DNA from: an uncultured Rhodospirillaceae bacterium
Lineage (GTDB): Bacteria > Pseudomonadota > Alphaproteobacteria > MPNO01
Direction of reading: 5' to 3'
Length of the DNA stretch: 10,195 nucleotides
Assembly (NCBI GenBank): GCA_937916005.1
Contig: CALGIA010000153.1
Span: 1-10,195, forward strand
A program made the position numbers and the translations under genes. Within the stretch, counting starts at the first letter, position 1, and each line of letters opens with the position of its first letter. Shown here piece by piece: positions 1-6,551 of the stretch. Below the pieces are notes generated by a model. It saw nothing but the letters and a program-made list of their open reading frames with translations, was not told the origin of the DNA and made no database searches.

Positions 1-71
1 AGAAAAGCTACAAGCCCACCTATGGCGCCTTCAAGCTGGGCACCATGATCACCGACGAAAGCGAAAAGTAA
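1..71 (+). CDS. C-terminal end of an unidentified protein (5' end outside window)
   Basis: The frame starting at base 3 reads 22 codons without a stop and ends in TAA at 69-71. The peptide ends GTMITDESEK, a plausible charged C-terminus. The tail is too short to assign to a family, and I do not recognise it. It lies 73 bp upstream of the tctC start on the same strand, so it could be the end of an upstream gene in the same transcription unit, for example an enzyme acting on the substrate imported by the transporter; that is a guess from position only. The reading frame is supported mainly by G/C-rich third positions and by the stop falling just before an intergenic stretch with a ribosome binding site. 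Confidence 0.5.
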   Translation, partial: KSYKPTYGAFKLGTMITDESEK

Positions 72-96
72 CGCGTAGTAATCCGATCAAATCCGT

Positions 97-122
97 TCCC
101 GGACGACAACCGAATACCGGGA
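97..122 (+). other. Weak intergenic inverted repeat upstream of tctC
   Basis: TCCCGG at 97-102 is complementary to CCGGGA at 117-122, giving a 6-bp stem with a 14-base loop in the gap between the upstream stop codon (71) and the tctC start (145). No run of T follows, so it is not a standard intrinsic terminator. It may be a chance pairing in GC-rich DNA, a small operator, or part of the tctC leader. No other regulatory signal is evident in 72-131. Confidence 0.25.
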
Positions 123-131
123 CATACCCGT

Positions 132-137
132 GGGAGG
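132..137 (+). promoter_or_regulatory. Shine-Dalgarno site of tctC
   Basis: GGGAGG lies seven bases before ATG at 145 and fits the anti-Shine-Dalgarno sequence closely. It decides the start: an in-frame GTG at 130 would overlap the ribosome binding site itself and add five residues ahead of a textbook signal peptide, so ATG 145 is preferred. Confidence 0.85.
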
Positions 138-144
138 ACACTTG

Positions 145-1209
145 ATGAAACGCATATTTGCAACCGCTGTCTCCGTGGCGGCGCTCGCGGCCATCGCGCT
201 GCCAGCCAACGCCCAGTTCTACAAAGGCAAGCGGATCACCGTTGTGATCAATTACGGCGCCGGGGGCCCGACCGATGTGGAGGGACGCCTGGTCGCCCGC
301 CATCTGGCCAAGCACATTCCCGGCAAACCCCGGGTCATCGTAAAGAACATACCAGGGGCCGGAGGCATCATCGGGTCCAATTACATGGGGCAGGTCGCGA
401 AGCCGGATGGCCTGACGGTTGCCATCCATACCCCGCCGATTATTTCCCAGGTCCTGTCCGACCCGGGGCTGAAAATCGATTTCTCCGATTTTATCTGGCT
501 TGCCGGCGTTGGCCAGCCGCAGGTTTGCTACATGCGCAAGGATGCCGCACCCGGGATTTCCACCGTGGGCGATATCCTCAAAGCCAAGATTTTCAAGGCC
601 GGCGGCATGCGCAACACCTCGAGCCACGATCTCCGGCTCCGTCTGTCGCTTGACCTGATGGGCGCCAAATACAAATACGTTACCGGCTATCGCGGGCTTT
701 CCAAGGTCGCGGCCGGCGTGCTGCAGAATGAGACTCAATATTCCTGCGGCTCCGTGCCAAATTACCGGTCGATGGTTGAACCCAATCTGGTCAATACGGG
801 CAAAGCCCTTACCATGTGGTACTACGCGCCTGTAAACGCCCAGGGCAAACAGGTCAAATTCGCCGATCTGGCCGGCATTCCGACTTTCCTGGATGTGTAC
901 AAGAAACTGCACGGCGGCATGCCGTCGGGCATGAAGTACACGGCGTTGACCCTGGTCAATAACCTGGCAACCTTCATGCTGCGCGGCTCGTTCGTACCTG
1001 CCGGCACGCCAAAGGCGGCGGTCGATGCGTTGCGCGCGGCGTGGCGGGCTCTGCCGGACGACCAGGAATTCGTCAGCGAATACCGCAGGGCGTTCAAGGC
1101 CGATCCGAAGATCCTGCAAGCCGACGTGGCCCAGGCTCATGTCGACAAGATTAAAAGCATGGACCCCAAGGTGGTGAGTTTCCTGAAGAAATTCGTCACG
1201 GGCAGTTGA
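145..1209 (+). CDS. tctC: TctC/Bug-family periplasmic substrate-binding protein of a tripartite tricarboxylate transporter
   Basis: This 354-residue protein should capture a carboxylate or similar organic solute in the periplasm and deliver it to the TctA/TctB membrane part. Residues 1-23 form a Sec signal peptide (basic MKR, a hydrophobic core, then ANA before Q24 as the likely cleavage site). The mature protein shows the family pattern: a beta strand ending in NYGAGGPTDVEGR (residues 36-48), with the Asp that in Bug proteins helps hold the ligand carboxylate, then VIVKNIPGAGGIIGSN (64-79) and KPDG (86-89). The C-terminal half has FVPAGTPKAAVDALRAAW (283-300), typical of this family. It is slightly longer than the usual ~320-330 residues. 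Two cysteines in the mature part (C128, C201) could form a disulfide, which is unproven. Gene order tctC then tctA supports the role. The substrate cannot be read from sequence, because Bug proteins bind many different carboxylates and other solutes. Confidence 0.93.
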   Translation: MKRIFATAVSVAALAAIALPANAQFYKGKRITVVINYGAGGPTDVEGRLVARHLAKHIPGKPRVIVKNIPGAGGIIGSNYMGQVAKPDGLTVAIHTPPIISQVLSDPGLKIDFSDFIWLAGVGQPQVCYMRKDAAPGISTVGDILKAKIFKAGGMRNTSSHDLRLRLSLDLMGAKYKYVTGYRGLSKVAAGVLQNETQYSCGSVPNYRSMVEPNLVNTGKALTMWYYAPVNAQGKQVKFADLAGIPTFLDVYKKLHGGMPSGMKYTALTLVNNLATFMLRGSFVPAGTPKAAVDALRAAWRALPDDQEFVSEYRRAFKADPKILQADVAQAHVDKIKSMDPKVVSFLKKFVTGS

Positions 1210-1252
1210 TCCTTGAACCTGAATAACCCGGCGACCCTCGTCGGCGTCTGTC

Positions 1253-1284
1253 CCCTCCCTCCTCCTTGATGAGAGGTGGGGGGG
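1253..1284 (+). other. G/C-rich hairpin between tctC and the TctA-TctB gene
   Basis: CCCTCCCTCCTC (1253-1264) can pair with GAGGTGGGGGGG (1273-1284): ten Watson-Crick pairs, one G-U pair (1256 with 1281) and one U-U mismatch (1260/1277), closing an 8-base loop. No T-run follows, so it is not a classical terminator. It lies just after the binding-protein gene, where hairpins often protect the upstream message from 3' decay or attenuate read-through, so that the soluble binding protein is made in excess of the membrane subunit. That role is inferred from position. Confidence 0.5.
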
Positions 1285-1328
1285 CGGGGGCAGAGCCGGA
1301 CGACGGTTTATTCCGTTGGAAAACCTGA

Positions 1329-3287
1329 ATGTTTGAAGCCGTTCTCACCGGGCTCTACATGGTCGTTGCCTGGCCGGCGATCGGCTATCTGTTCCTCGGC
1401 GTATTCATCGGGCTGTTTTTCGGCGCCGTGCCCGGATTGTCGGGGCTTGTCGGCATGGCGATCCTGCTGCCGTTCACGTTCGATATGGCGCCGGTGTCCG
1501 CTTTTGCGTTCCTGCTCGGCATGTTCGCGGTCACCACCACCAGCGATACGGTGGCGTCCGTGCTGCTCGGCATACCGGGCACCGCGGCCTCTCAGGCGAC
1601 TGTTCTGGATGGATACCCCATGGCGCAGAAGGGCGAGGCGGCGCGCGCCTTCGGCGCGGCATTCACGGTATCGGCCATCGGCGGCGTGCTGGGAGCGATG
1701 ATCCTGGGGCTGTCGATTCCCATCGTAAAGCCTCTGATCCTGAGTTTCGCCCAACCCGAATTCTTCATGCTCGGGGTGCTCGGCCTCGCCATGGTCGGGT
1801 CGTTGTCCGGCAATTCCGTGTCCAAGGGCCTGCTGACCGCGCTGCTCGGGCTGGTGCTGTCCTATGTGGGCTATTCCATCAACGGCGCGGTGCCGCGCTA
1901 TTGGTTCGGCGCGTCCTATTTGCTCGACGGGATCCCGCTGATACCGCTGGTGCTGGGACTGTTCGCCCTGCCCGAAGTGCTGGAACTGGCAATCCGCAAC
2001 ACCTCGATCTCGCGCGTCGACCGCCCGTCGGCCGAGGGCGGCATGCGGCGCGGCATCGGCGACGCCTTCCGCAATTGGTGGCTGGTGCTGCGCTGTACCG
2101 TGATCGGCTCCTATGTGGGCATGCTGCCGGGGCTCGGTGGATCCATCGTGGACTGGGTCGCATACGGCCATGTGGTGCAGTCATCGCGCGATAAAAGCCA
2201 GTTCGGCAAGGGCGACGTGCGGGGCGTGATCGCGCCGGAAACCGCCAACAACGCCATGAAGGGCGGGGCCATGATCCCGACCCTCGCCTTCGGCATCCCG
2301 GGCAGCGCCTCGATGGCGATCCTGCTGGGCGCGCTGTTGATCCAGGGGCTGCAGCCTGGCCCGCAAATGTTGACCACCAAGCTCCACATCACCTTTTCCA
2401 TGATGTGGACGCTCGCCATCGCCAATGTGGTGGGCGCGCTGCTGCTGATGGTGCTGGCCAACCAGGTCGCCAAGGTGGCGTTCATCCGCGGTCACCTGAT
2501 CGTGCCGGCGGTCTGCATGTTCGTGTTCATGGGGTCGTGGCTGGCCGGCAACCAGATGGGCGACTGGGTGGTGCTGCTAAGCTTCGGCGTCATCGGCTAT
2601 CTGATGAAGCAGGGCGGCATACCGCGCCCGCCGCTGGTGCTCGGCTTTATCCTGGGGCCGATCATGGAAAACGCCCTGTTCATCACCGACAATGCCTATA
2701 TCGGCCTGAACTGGCTGCTGCGCCCCATGTCGCTGGGGATCCTGGTGATGATCGTCCTGACCATCTTCTTCGCCGTCAACTCGGCGCGGCGCCGAAAGCT
2801 GACGCCGGGGGACATACAACTCGGTGAGCCCACGCGCGCCGACCCCACCATTTCGCTTTCCATGGGGCTGGCGTTCCTCGCCGTTCTCATCTTAGCCCTG
2901 GCGCCGACGATCTCATGGCCGGGTGACGTGGGGAATATCCCCATGCTCACGATTGCCCCTGCAATCGCCCTCGCCCTGCTGGTGATATTTCAGTCTTGGT
3001 GCGCCATCCGCCGGGCGCGCGACGATGGCGGCGATGCGTTCCCCCTGCGCGGTGAACTCGGCCCGGCGGCCCATTTCATTGCCTGGTTGCTGGGGGTCGT
3101 CGCGGTCACCTACATCGCCGGGCAGTTAGTCGCGCTGCCGCTGTTCATGGCGCTTTATCTATTGGTATGGGGGCGCTGCAAATGGTGGTTCGCGCTCGCA
3201 TATGGCGTGGCGGGATGGGCGTTTCTCTATGTGATGTTCGACCAGATCATTGCGGTGATGTGGCACCCGTCCCTATGGTTTTTCTGA
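1329..3287 (+). CDS. tctA: Tripartite tricarboxylate transporter permease, TctA with a fused TctB-like C-terminal domain
   Basis: This 652-residue inner-membrane protein is predicted to carry the substrate delivered by TctC, probably driven by an ion gradient. Residues about 18-480 are a TctA domain. The two inverted-repeat signatures are clear: FGAVPGLSG (31-39) with LLGIPGTAASQATVLDGYPMA (79-99), and VGMLPGLGGSIVDW (263-276) followed by GVIAPETANNAMKGG (299-313), FGIPGSASMA (321-330) and GLQPGP (340-345). TctA proteins are usually about 500 residues, but here the chain continues after a basic linker (RRRK, 487-490). Residues about 508-652 form a four-helix segment whose end (FIAWLLGV to FDQIIAV, 583-643) resembles TctB, the small subunit, and no separate tctB is present. 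The start at ATG 1329 has only a weak GGA eight bases upstream. Fusion of TctA and TctB is the best reading. An unrelated membrane extension is the alternative. Confidence 0.9.
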   Translation: MFEAVLTGLYMVVAWPAIGYLFLGVFIGLFFGAVPGLSGLVGMAILLPFTFDMAPVSAFAFLLGMFAVTTTSDTVASVLLGIPGTAASQATVLDGYPMAQKGEAARAFGAAFTVSAIGGVLGAMILGLSIPIVKPLILSFAQPEFFMLGVLGLAMVGSLSGNSVSKGLLTALLGLVLSYVGYSINGAVPRYWFGASYLLDGIPLIPLVLGLFALPEVLELAIRNTSISRVDRPSAEGGMRRGIGDAFRNWWLVLRCTVIGSYVGMLPGLGGSIVDWVAYGHVVQSSRDKSQFGKGDVRGVIAPETANNAMKGGAMIPTLAFGIPGSASMAILLGALLIQGLQPGPQMLTTKLHITFSMMWTLAIANVVGALLLMVLANQVAKVAFIRGHLIVPAVCMFVFMGSWLAGNQMGDWVVLLSFGVIGYLMKQGGIPRPPLVLGFILGPIMENALFITDNAYIGLNWLLRPMSLGILVMIVLTIFFAVNSARRRKLTPGDIQLGEPTRADPTISLSMGLAFLAVLILALAPTISWPGDVGNIPMLTIAPAIALALLVIFQSWCAIRRARDDGGDAFPLRGELGPAAHFIAWLLGVVAVTYIAGQLVALPLFMALYLLVWGRCKWWFALAYGVAGWAFLYVMFDQIIAVMWHPSLWFF

Positions 3288-3303
3288 TTTAGAGCCCTTT
3301 CCC

Positions 3304-4206
3304 CTACCGCGTCGCGACCGGGTGGTCGCCCGAATAGTCATAGAAACCCTTGCCGGATTTGCGGCCGAGCCAGCCGGCTTCGACATATTTCACCAGCAGT
3401 GGACAGGGCCGGTACTTGGTGTCGGCGAGACCTTCATACAGCACCTGCATCACCGACAGGCAGGTGTCGAGCCCGATGAAATCGGCCAGCTCCAGCGGCC
3501 CCATGGGGTGATTGGCGCCGAGCTTCAGGGCGGTGTCGATGGCTTCCACCGAGCCGACGCCTTCATGCAGCGTGTAGACCGCCTCATTCAGCATGGGCAG
3601 CAGGATGCGATTGACGATGAAGGCGGGGAAATCTTCCGAAACGACCGGCGTCTTGCCGAGCGCAACGGCCAGATCCTGGATCGATTTGAAAACCTCCGGG
3701 TCGGTGGCGATGCCGGGGATCAGCTCGACCAGCTGCATCAGCGGCACCGGGTTCATGAAATGCATGCCGATGAACCGCGCCGGCCGGTCGGTCGACGCGC
3801 CGAGCCGGGTGATCGATATGGATGAGGTGTTCGACGCGAGAATCGCATCGTCGCGCAGTTCGGGGGTGAGTCTCTTGAATATTTCGCGCTTGACGGTTTC
3901 GTTTTCGGTCGCGGCCTCAATCACCAGATCACAATCGGCAAACTGCCTGTAGCTGGTGCCGGTGGAAATGCGGGCCAGCGCCGCGTCGCGATCTTCCGGC
4001 GTGGCCCTGTTACGGGACACCTGGCGGTCGAGATTGCCGGTGATCCGAACGATCGCGCCGTCGAGCTGGTCCTGGCTGATATCGCCAAGCACCACATTGA
4101 AGCCGGACAGGGCGCAGGTATGGGCGATGCCGCTGCCCATTTGCCCGGCGCCGATCACGCCAATACGCCGGATCATCGGCACCGCAGTCGAAATACTCAT
4201 GTTCAT
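3304..4206 (-). CDS. hbd: 3-hydroxybutyryl-CoA / 3-hydroxyacyl-CoA dehydrogenase
   Basis: This 300-residue cytoplasmic enzyme oxidises (S)-3-hydroxyacyl-CoA with NAD+ to 3-ketoacyl-CoA, the third step of beta-oxidation, or runs in reverse between acetoacetyl-CoA and 3-hydroxybutyryl-CoA. The N-terminal Rossmann fold has GAGQMG (19-24), with an acidic D42 after beta-2 as expected for NAD. The catalytic set is complete: S128 in NTSS, H149 in MHFMNP, E161 and N199 in FIVNR. Their spacings of 21, 12 and 38 equal those recalled for human short-chain HAD (S137, H158, E170, N208). The C-terminal dimerisation domain includes NHPMGPLELADFIGLDT and GRKSGKGFYDY. Length is normal for the single-domain family. 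ATG 4206 was taken as start, but ATG 4200 is equally possible and conserved homology begins only near residue 11. It lies 75 bp after etfA, with two operator-like palindromes between. Its 3' end converges on the TctA-TctB gene with 16 bp between stop codons. Confidence 0.94.
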   Translation of the reverse strand: MNMSISTAVPMIRRIGVIGAGQMGSGIAHTCALSGFNVVLGDISQDQLDGAIVRITGNLDRQVSRNRATPEDRDAALARISTGTSYRQFADCDLVIEAATENETVKREIFKRLTPELRDDAILASNTSSISITRLGASTDRPARFIGMHFMNPVPLMQLVELIPGIATDPEVFKSIQDLAVALGKTPVVSEDFPAFIVNRILLPMLNEAVYTLHEGVGSVEAIDTALKLGANHPMGPLELADFIGLDTCLSVMQVLYEGLADTKYRPCPLLVKYVEAGWLGRKSGKGFYDYSGDHPVATR

Positions 4207-4231
4207 TTACCCGTTTCATTCAAAATTCATG

Positions 4232-4254
4232 GTATTTCCACTGAGTGGAAATAC
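4232..4254. promoter_or_regulatory. Perfect 23-bp palindrome, likely operator 1 of the dehydrogenase gene
   Basis: GTATTTCCACT (4232-4242) and AGTGGAAATAC (4244-4254) are exact reverse complements around one central base, G4243. The arms are 11 bp with no mismatch, which is very unlikely by chance in a 75-bp gap. It lies 26 bp upstream of the dehydrogenase start codon, and no T-run follows on either strand, so a protein binding site is more likely than a terminator. The half-site TTCCACT and the odd-length centre recur in the neighbouring site. No regulator gene is visible in the window, and I cannot name the regulator family. Confidence 0.75.
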
Positions 4255-4255
4255 A

Positions 4256-4270
4256 TTCCGCTCAGTGGAA
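4256..4270. promoter_or_regulatory. Second, near-perfect copy of the operator core (operator 2)
   Basis: TTCCGCT (4256-4262), centre C4263 and AGTGGAA (4264-4270) repeat the core of the 4232-4254 palindrome with one arm base changed (G for A at 4260) and a different centre. The two centres are 20 bp apart, about two helical turns, which would place two bound dimers on the same face of the DNA. This site lies 11 bp from the end of etfA. Confidence 0.7.
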
Positions 4271-4281
4271 CTTTTATCGTT

Positions 4282-5235
4282 TTAGCGCGGCTTGATGCCC
4301 TGCTTGTCAAGCTCGTCGGCGAGTTCGGGCAAAACAGTGAACAGATCGGCCACCAGACCGTAATCGGCGATCTGGAACATGGGCGCTTCTTCGTCCTTGT
4401 TGATGGCCACGATGACTTTCGAATCCTTCATGCCGGCCAGATGCTGGATGGCGCCCGATATTCCGACGGCGATGTATAGTTCCGGCGCGACCACCTTGCC
4501 GGTCTGACCGACCTGGTAATCATTGGGCCGGTAGCCCGCATCGACCGCCGCGCGCGATGCGCCGACCGCGGCCCCAAGCCGGTCGGCAATCGCCTCGACC
4601 AGCGCGAAATTTTCCGACGACTGCATGCCGCGTCCGCCGGACACGATAATCCGCGCCGCCGTCAGCTCGGGCCGTTCCGATTTGGTCAGCTCCTGGCCGA
4701 CAAAACTCGACAGCCCCGCCGACCCGGTCGCGGCCACGGTCTCGATTGCCGCCGAGCCCCCGTCCCCATCGGCGGCGGCAAAGGCGGTGCCGCGCACGGT
4801 GATCACCTTGATGGAATCTTTCGACTGAACGGTGGCCATGGCGTTGCCCGCATAGATCGGCCGCACGAAGGTGTCGTCGGACACGATCTCGACGATGTCC
4901 GATATCTGCGCCACGTCGAGCAGGGCGGCGACACGCGGCGCCAGATTCTTGCCCATGGTCGTGGCGGTCAGCATGACATGGCTGTAATTGCCGGCGAGCC
5001 CGACCACCAGGGGCGCGAGGTTTTCCGCCAGCAGGTGACCATAGGCGGCGTCATCCGCATGCAGCACCCTGGACACGCCGGAAATCTTCGCCGCCGCCCC
5101 GGCCGCCGCCGCGCAATTATCGCCGGCGACCAGCATATCCACATCGCCGCCGAGCCCGGAGGCCGCGGTCACCACATTGAGGATTGCGGCGTTGACCGCG
5201 CCGTCCGCATGATCGGCAATTATAAGGACCGCCAT
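4282..5235 (-). CDS. etfA: Electron transfer flavoprotein alpha subunit
   Basis: This 317-residue subunit is the FAD-binding half of the soluble ETF heterodimer, which takes electrons from acyl-CoA and related dehydrogenases and passes them to ETF-ubiquinone oxidoreductase. The N-terminal ETF domain (about 1-185) starts MAVLIIADH and includes TTMGKNLAPRVAALLD (92-107). The C-terminal FAD domain has IVSGGRGM (197-204), QVGQTGKVVAPELYIAVGIS (241-260) continuing into GAIQHLAGM (261-269), then AINKDEEAPMF (277-287) and IADYGLVADL (289-298). Length and motif order match alphaproteobacterial EtfA of the beta-oxidation type. The start ATG shares one base with the etfB stop (TGATG), so translation is probably coupled. 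A G-rich Shine-Dalgarno (GGGGGTG, read on the minus strand at 5247-5241) ends five bases before the start. Confidence 0.96.
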   Translation of the reverse strand: MAVLIIADHADGAVNAAILNVVTAASGLGGDVDMLVAGDNCAAAAGAAAKISGVSRVLHADDAAYGHLLAENLAPLVVGLAGNYSHVMLTATTMGKNLAPRVAALLDVAQISDIVEIVSDDTFVRPIYAGNAMATVQSKDSIKVITVRGTAFAAADGDGGSAAIETVAATGSAGLSSFVGQELTKSERPELTAARIIVSGGRGMQSSENFALVEAIADRLGAAVGASRAAVDAGYRPNDYQVGQTGKVVAPELYIAVGISGAIQHLAGMKDSKVIVAINKDEEAPMFQIADYGLVADLFTVLPELADELDKQGIKPR

Positions 5236-5984
5236 CAGATCACCCCCGCTTCGTTCTTCAGCTTGTCGACCAGCTCGGCCACATCGGCGACCTTGCCGCC
5301 GCCCCGCCGCGCGGGCGGCTCCTCGACCTTCAGGGTGACCAGCCGGGGCGATGCGTCGACCCCCAGATCCTCCACCGACACCTGGTCGATCGGCTTTTTC
5401 TTGGCCTTCATGATATTGGGCAGGGACGCATAGCGCGGCTCGTTCAGCCGCAGATCCGTGGTCACCACCGACGGCAGCGTCAGGGAAATGGTCTCAAGCC
5501 CGCCATCGACCTCGCGGGTGACATCGGCCTTGCCGTCGGCGAATTTTATCTCCGACGCGAACGTGCCCTGGGACCAGCCCAGCAGCCCGGCCAGCATCTG
5601 ACCGGTCTGGTTGGAATCATCATCGATGGCCTGCTTGCCCAGGATCACCATGTCGGGTTTTTCGCGCTCGACCAGGGCGGCCAGCAGCTTGGCCACGGCC
5701 AAAGGCTGGAGTTCCTGGTCGGTCAGCACATGAATGCCCCGGTCCATCCCCATGGCCAGGGCGGTGCGGATGGTTTCCTGGCATTGCTGCACGCCCATGG
5801 ACACGGCCACGGTCTCGGACACCGTGCCGGCTTCCTGCATGCGCAGCGCCTCCTCGACGGCGATCTCGTCGAACGGGTTCATGGACATCTTCACATTGGC
5901 GGTCTCAACCCCGGTCTGGTCGGCCTTGACCCGGACCTTGACGTTGTAATCAACCACGCGTTTTACGGCGACGAGAACCTTCAT
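5235..5984 (-). CDS. etfB: Electron transfer flavoprotein beta subunit
   Basis: This 249-residue subunit pairs with EtfA, holds the structural AMP and provides the loop that docks onto client dehydrogenases. It begins MKVLVAVKRVVDYNVKVRVK, the standard N-terminus, and has the AMP-site motif DDDSNQTG (121-128). The recognition-loop signature LRLNEPRYASLPNIMKAKKK lies at 178-197. L188 corresponds to human Leu195, and K193 and K196 correspond to the lysines methylated in mitochondrial and many alphaproteobacterial EtfB proteins. The frame stays open 63 bp further upstream (to 6047), but those residues are unlike any ETF. ATG 5984 gives the canonical length and has AGGA ten bases upstream. A sigma70-like promoter lies about 90 bp upstream. 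etfB and etfA form a tightly coupled pair. Confidence 0.96.
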   Translation of the reverse strand: MKVLVAVKRVVDYNVKVRVKADQTGVETANVKMSMNPFDEIAVEEALRMQEAGTVSETVAVSMGVQQCQETIRTALAMGMDRGIHVLTDQELQPLAVAKLLAALVEREKPDMVILGKQAIDDDSNQTGQMLAGLLGWSQGTFASEIKFADGKADVTREVDGGLETISLTLPSVVTTDLRLNEPRYASLPNIMKAKKKPIDQVSVEDLGVDASPRLVTLKVEEPPARRGGGKVADVAELVDKLKNEAGVI

Positions 5985-6071
5985 GGGACGCAAATCCTGA
6001 CTGGTTGGAAGACGCATTGGATGAGTCCGGCCCGCAACCTGGCGCAACCGCCTCCATCCATGTTGCAGCGC

Positions 6072-6100
6072 AAAATAAATGGCCGGACCGGCACAGTCAA
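6072..6100 (-). promoter_or_regulatory. Predicted sigma70 promoter of etfBA
   Basis: On the minus strand TTGACT (6100-6095) is followed after exactly 17 bp by TATTTT (6077-6072). The -35 box matches consensus in five of six positions, and the -10 in four of six including the key first two and last. Transcription would start near 6065, leaving a leader of about 80 bases before etfB. The rest of the 186-bp gap (5985-6170) has no supported gene or terminator. Confidence 0.6.
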
Positions 6101-6170
6101 CGCGGACTCTTTATGAGCGACCGCGGCAGCGTCCGTGGCGGGGCCGGCCCACGCCGCGTTCTCGAAAAAA

Positions 6171-6368
6171 TCAGCCGTCGCGCAGGAAGAATGCCAGGGC
6201 GATCAGGGCCAGGGCGGTGAATTGCAGGAAAACACGCAATCGCATCAACCGGTTGCCGTGGCGCTTGGCGAACTCGCCACCCTTGAGCATGGACAGCACG
6301 CCAAGCCCCAGCGCCGCCAGCACGGCGCCCAGCGCAACGATAATCATGGTGCTTAAAATCCCGGACAT
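6171..6368 (-). CDS. Small twin-transmembrane HIG1-domain protein
   Basis: This 65-residue inner-membrane protein has two hydrophobic helices (about 4-27 and 46-63) flanking a basic loop, GGEFAKRHGNRLMRLRVFLQ (30-49). The NRxMRxRV core is the signature of the HIG1/Rcf1 hypoxia-induced domain family, whose mitochondrial members assist cytochrome oxidase or supercomplex assembly. The bacterial role is not well established. The frame is open to 6434, but the first 22 residues have no membrane or family character, so ATG 6368 (MSGILSTMIIVAL) is chosen. No strong Shine-Dalgarno is visible. Homologues are commonly found just upstream of etfBA in alphaproteobacteria, as here. A small hairpin precedes the start codon. 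Confidence 0.82.
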   Translation of the reverse strand: MSGILSTMIIVALGAVLAALGLGVLSMLKGGEFAKRHGNRLMRLRVFLQFTALALIALAFFLRDG

Positions 6369-6382
6369 GGCGAAGCTATAAA

Positions 6383-6396
6383 CCGCCCTTGGGCGG
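6383..6396 (-). other. Perfect 6-bp inverted repeat just upstream of the HIG1-domain gene
   Basis: CCGCCC (6383-6388) and GGGCGG (6391-6396) are exact complements separated by two bases. In the minus-strand transcript this gives a compact hairpin (CCGCC, loop CAAG, GGCGG) followed by UUUAUAG and the start codon 14 bases later. It could hinder ribosome access, act as a weak attenuator, or be an operator. Its placement over the ribosome binding region is the only functional hint. Confidence 0.4.
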
Positions 6397-6471
6397 CTTC
6401 CCACACAATTCGGGCGGCTATTGCCGGATTCCAATGATGAGAGCGGCTTCCGGTCAGGCGCCAGAAACGCA

Positions 6472-6494
6472 AAAAGCCCGGTTCCCGCGCTTTT
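6472..6494. terminator. Symmetric, probably bidirectional intrinsic terminator
   Basis: AAAAGC (6472-6477) pairs with GCTTTT (6489-6494), and CGG (6479-6481) with CCG (6485-6487), around a three-base loop with one internal mismatch. Read on the minus strand the stem ends in a run of five T, which fits termination of the TRAP/cupin/chemoreceptor-tail transcript; the last stop codon is about 58 bases upstream. Read on the plus strand it also ends in TTTT. A second small hairpin (CGCGC 6506-6510, GCGCG 6515-6519) lies beside it. The rest of 6397-6551 shows nothing further. Confidence 0.6.
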
Positions 6495-6551
6495 CGTTTA
6501 TCACTCGCGCTTTGGCGCGCCGCCATCAGCCCGAAGAGCGGGGGATGGAAA

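Noticed and set aside
49..1140. Long minus-strand open frame of 363 codons opposite tctC
   Set aside because: It is the antisense shadow of a well-supported TctC gene. The translation is Arg/Gly/His-rich with no domain, signal or family pattern, and long antisense frames are common in GC-rich DNA.
1308..2171. Minus-strand frame of 287 codons opposite the TctA gene
   Set aside because: The translation is low-complexity His/Arg/Gln-rich and lies wholly within an unmistakable TctA coding sequence.
5985..6047. N-terminal extension of EtfB to an ATG at 6047
   Set aside because: The extra 21 residues have no counterpart in ETF beta subunits, whereas MKVLVAVKR at 5984 is the standard N-terminus with a usable AGGA upstream.
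6121..6170. GC-rich self-complementary stretch after the HIG1-domain stop as a terminator
   Set aside because: The possible stem (CGTGG with CCACG around GGCCGGCC) is interrupted by mismatches, and the T-run lies before it rather than after it on the minus strand.
6369..6434. Upstream start at 6434 for the HIG1-domain protein
   Set aside because: It adds 22 residues without hydrophobic or conserved character. The family normally begins just before the first membrane helix, as ATG 6368 does.
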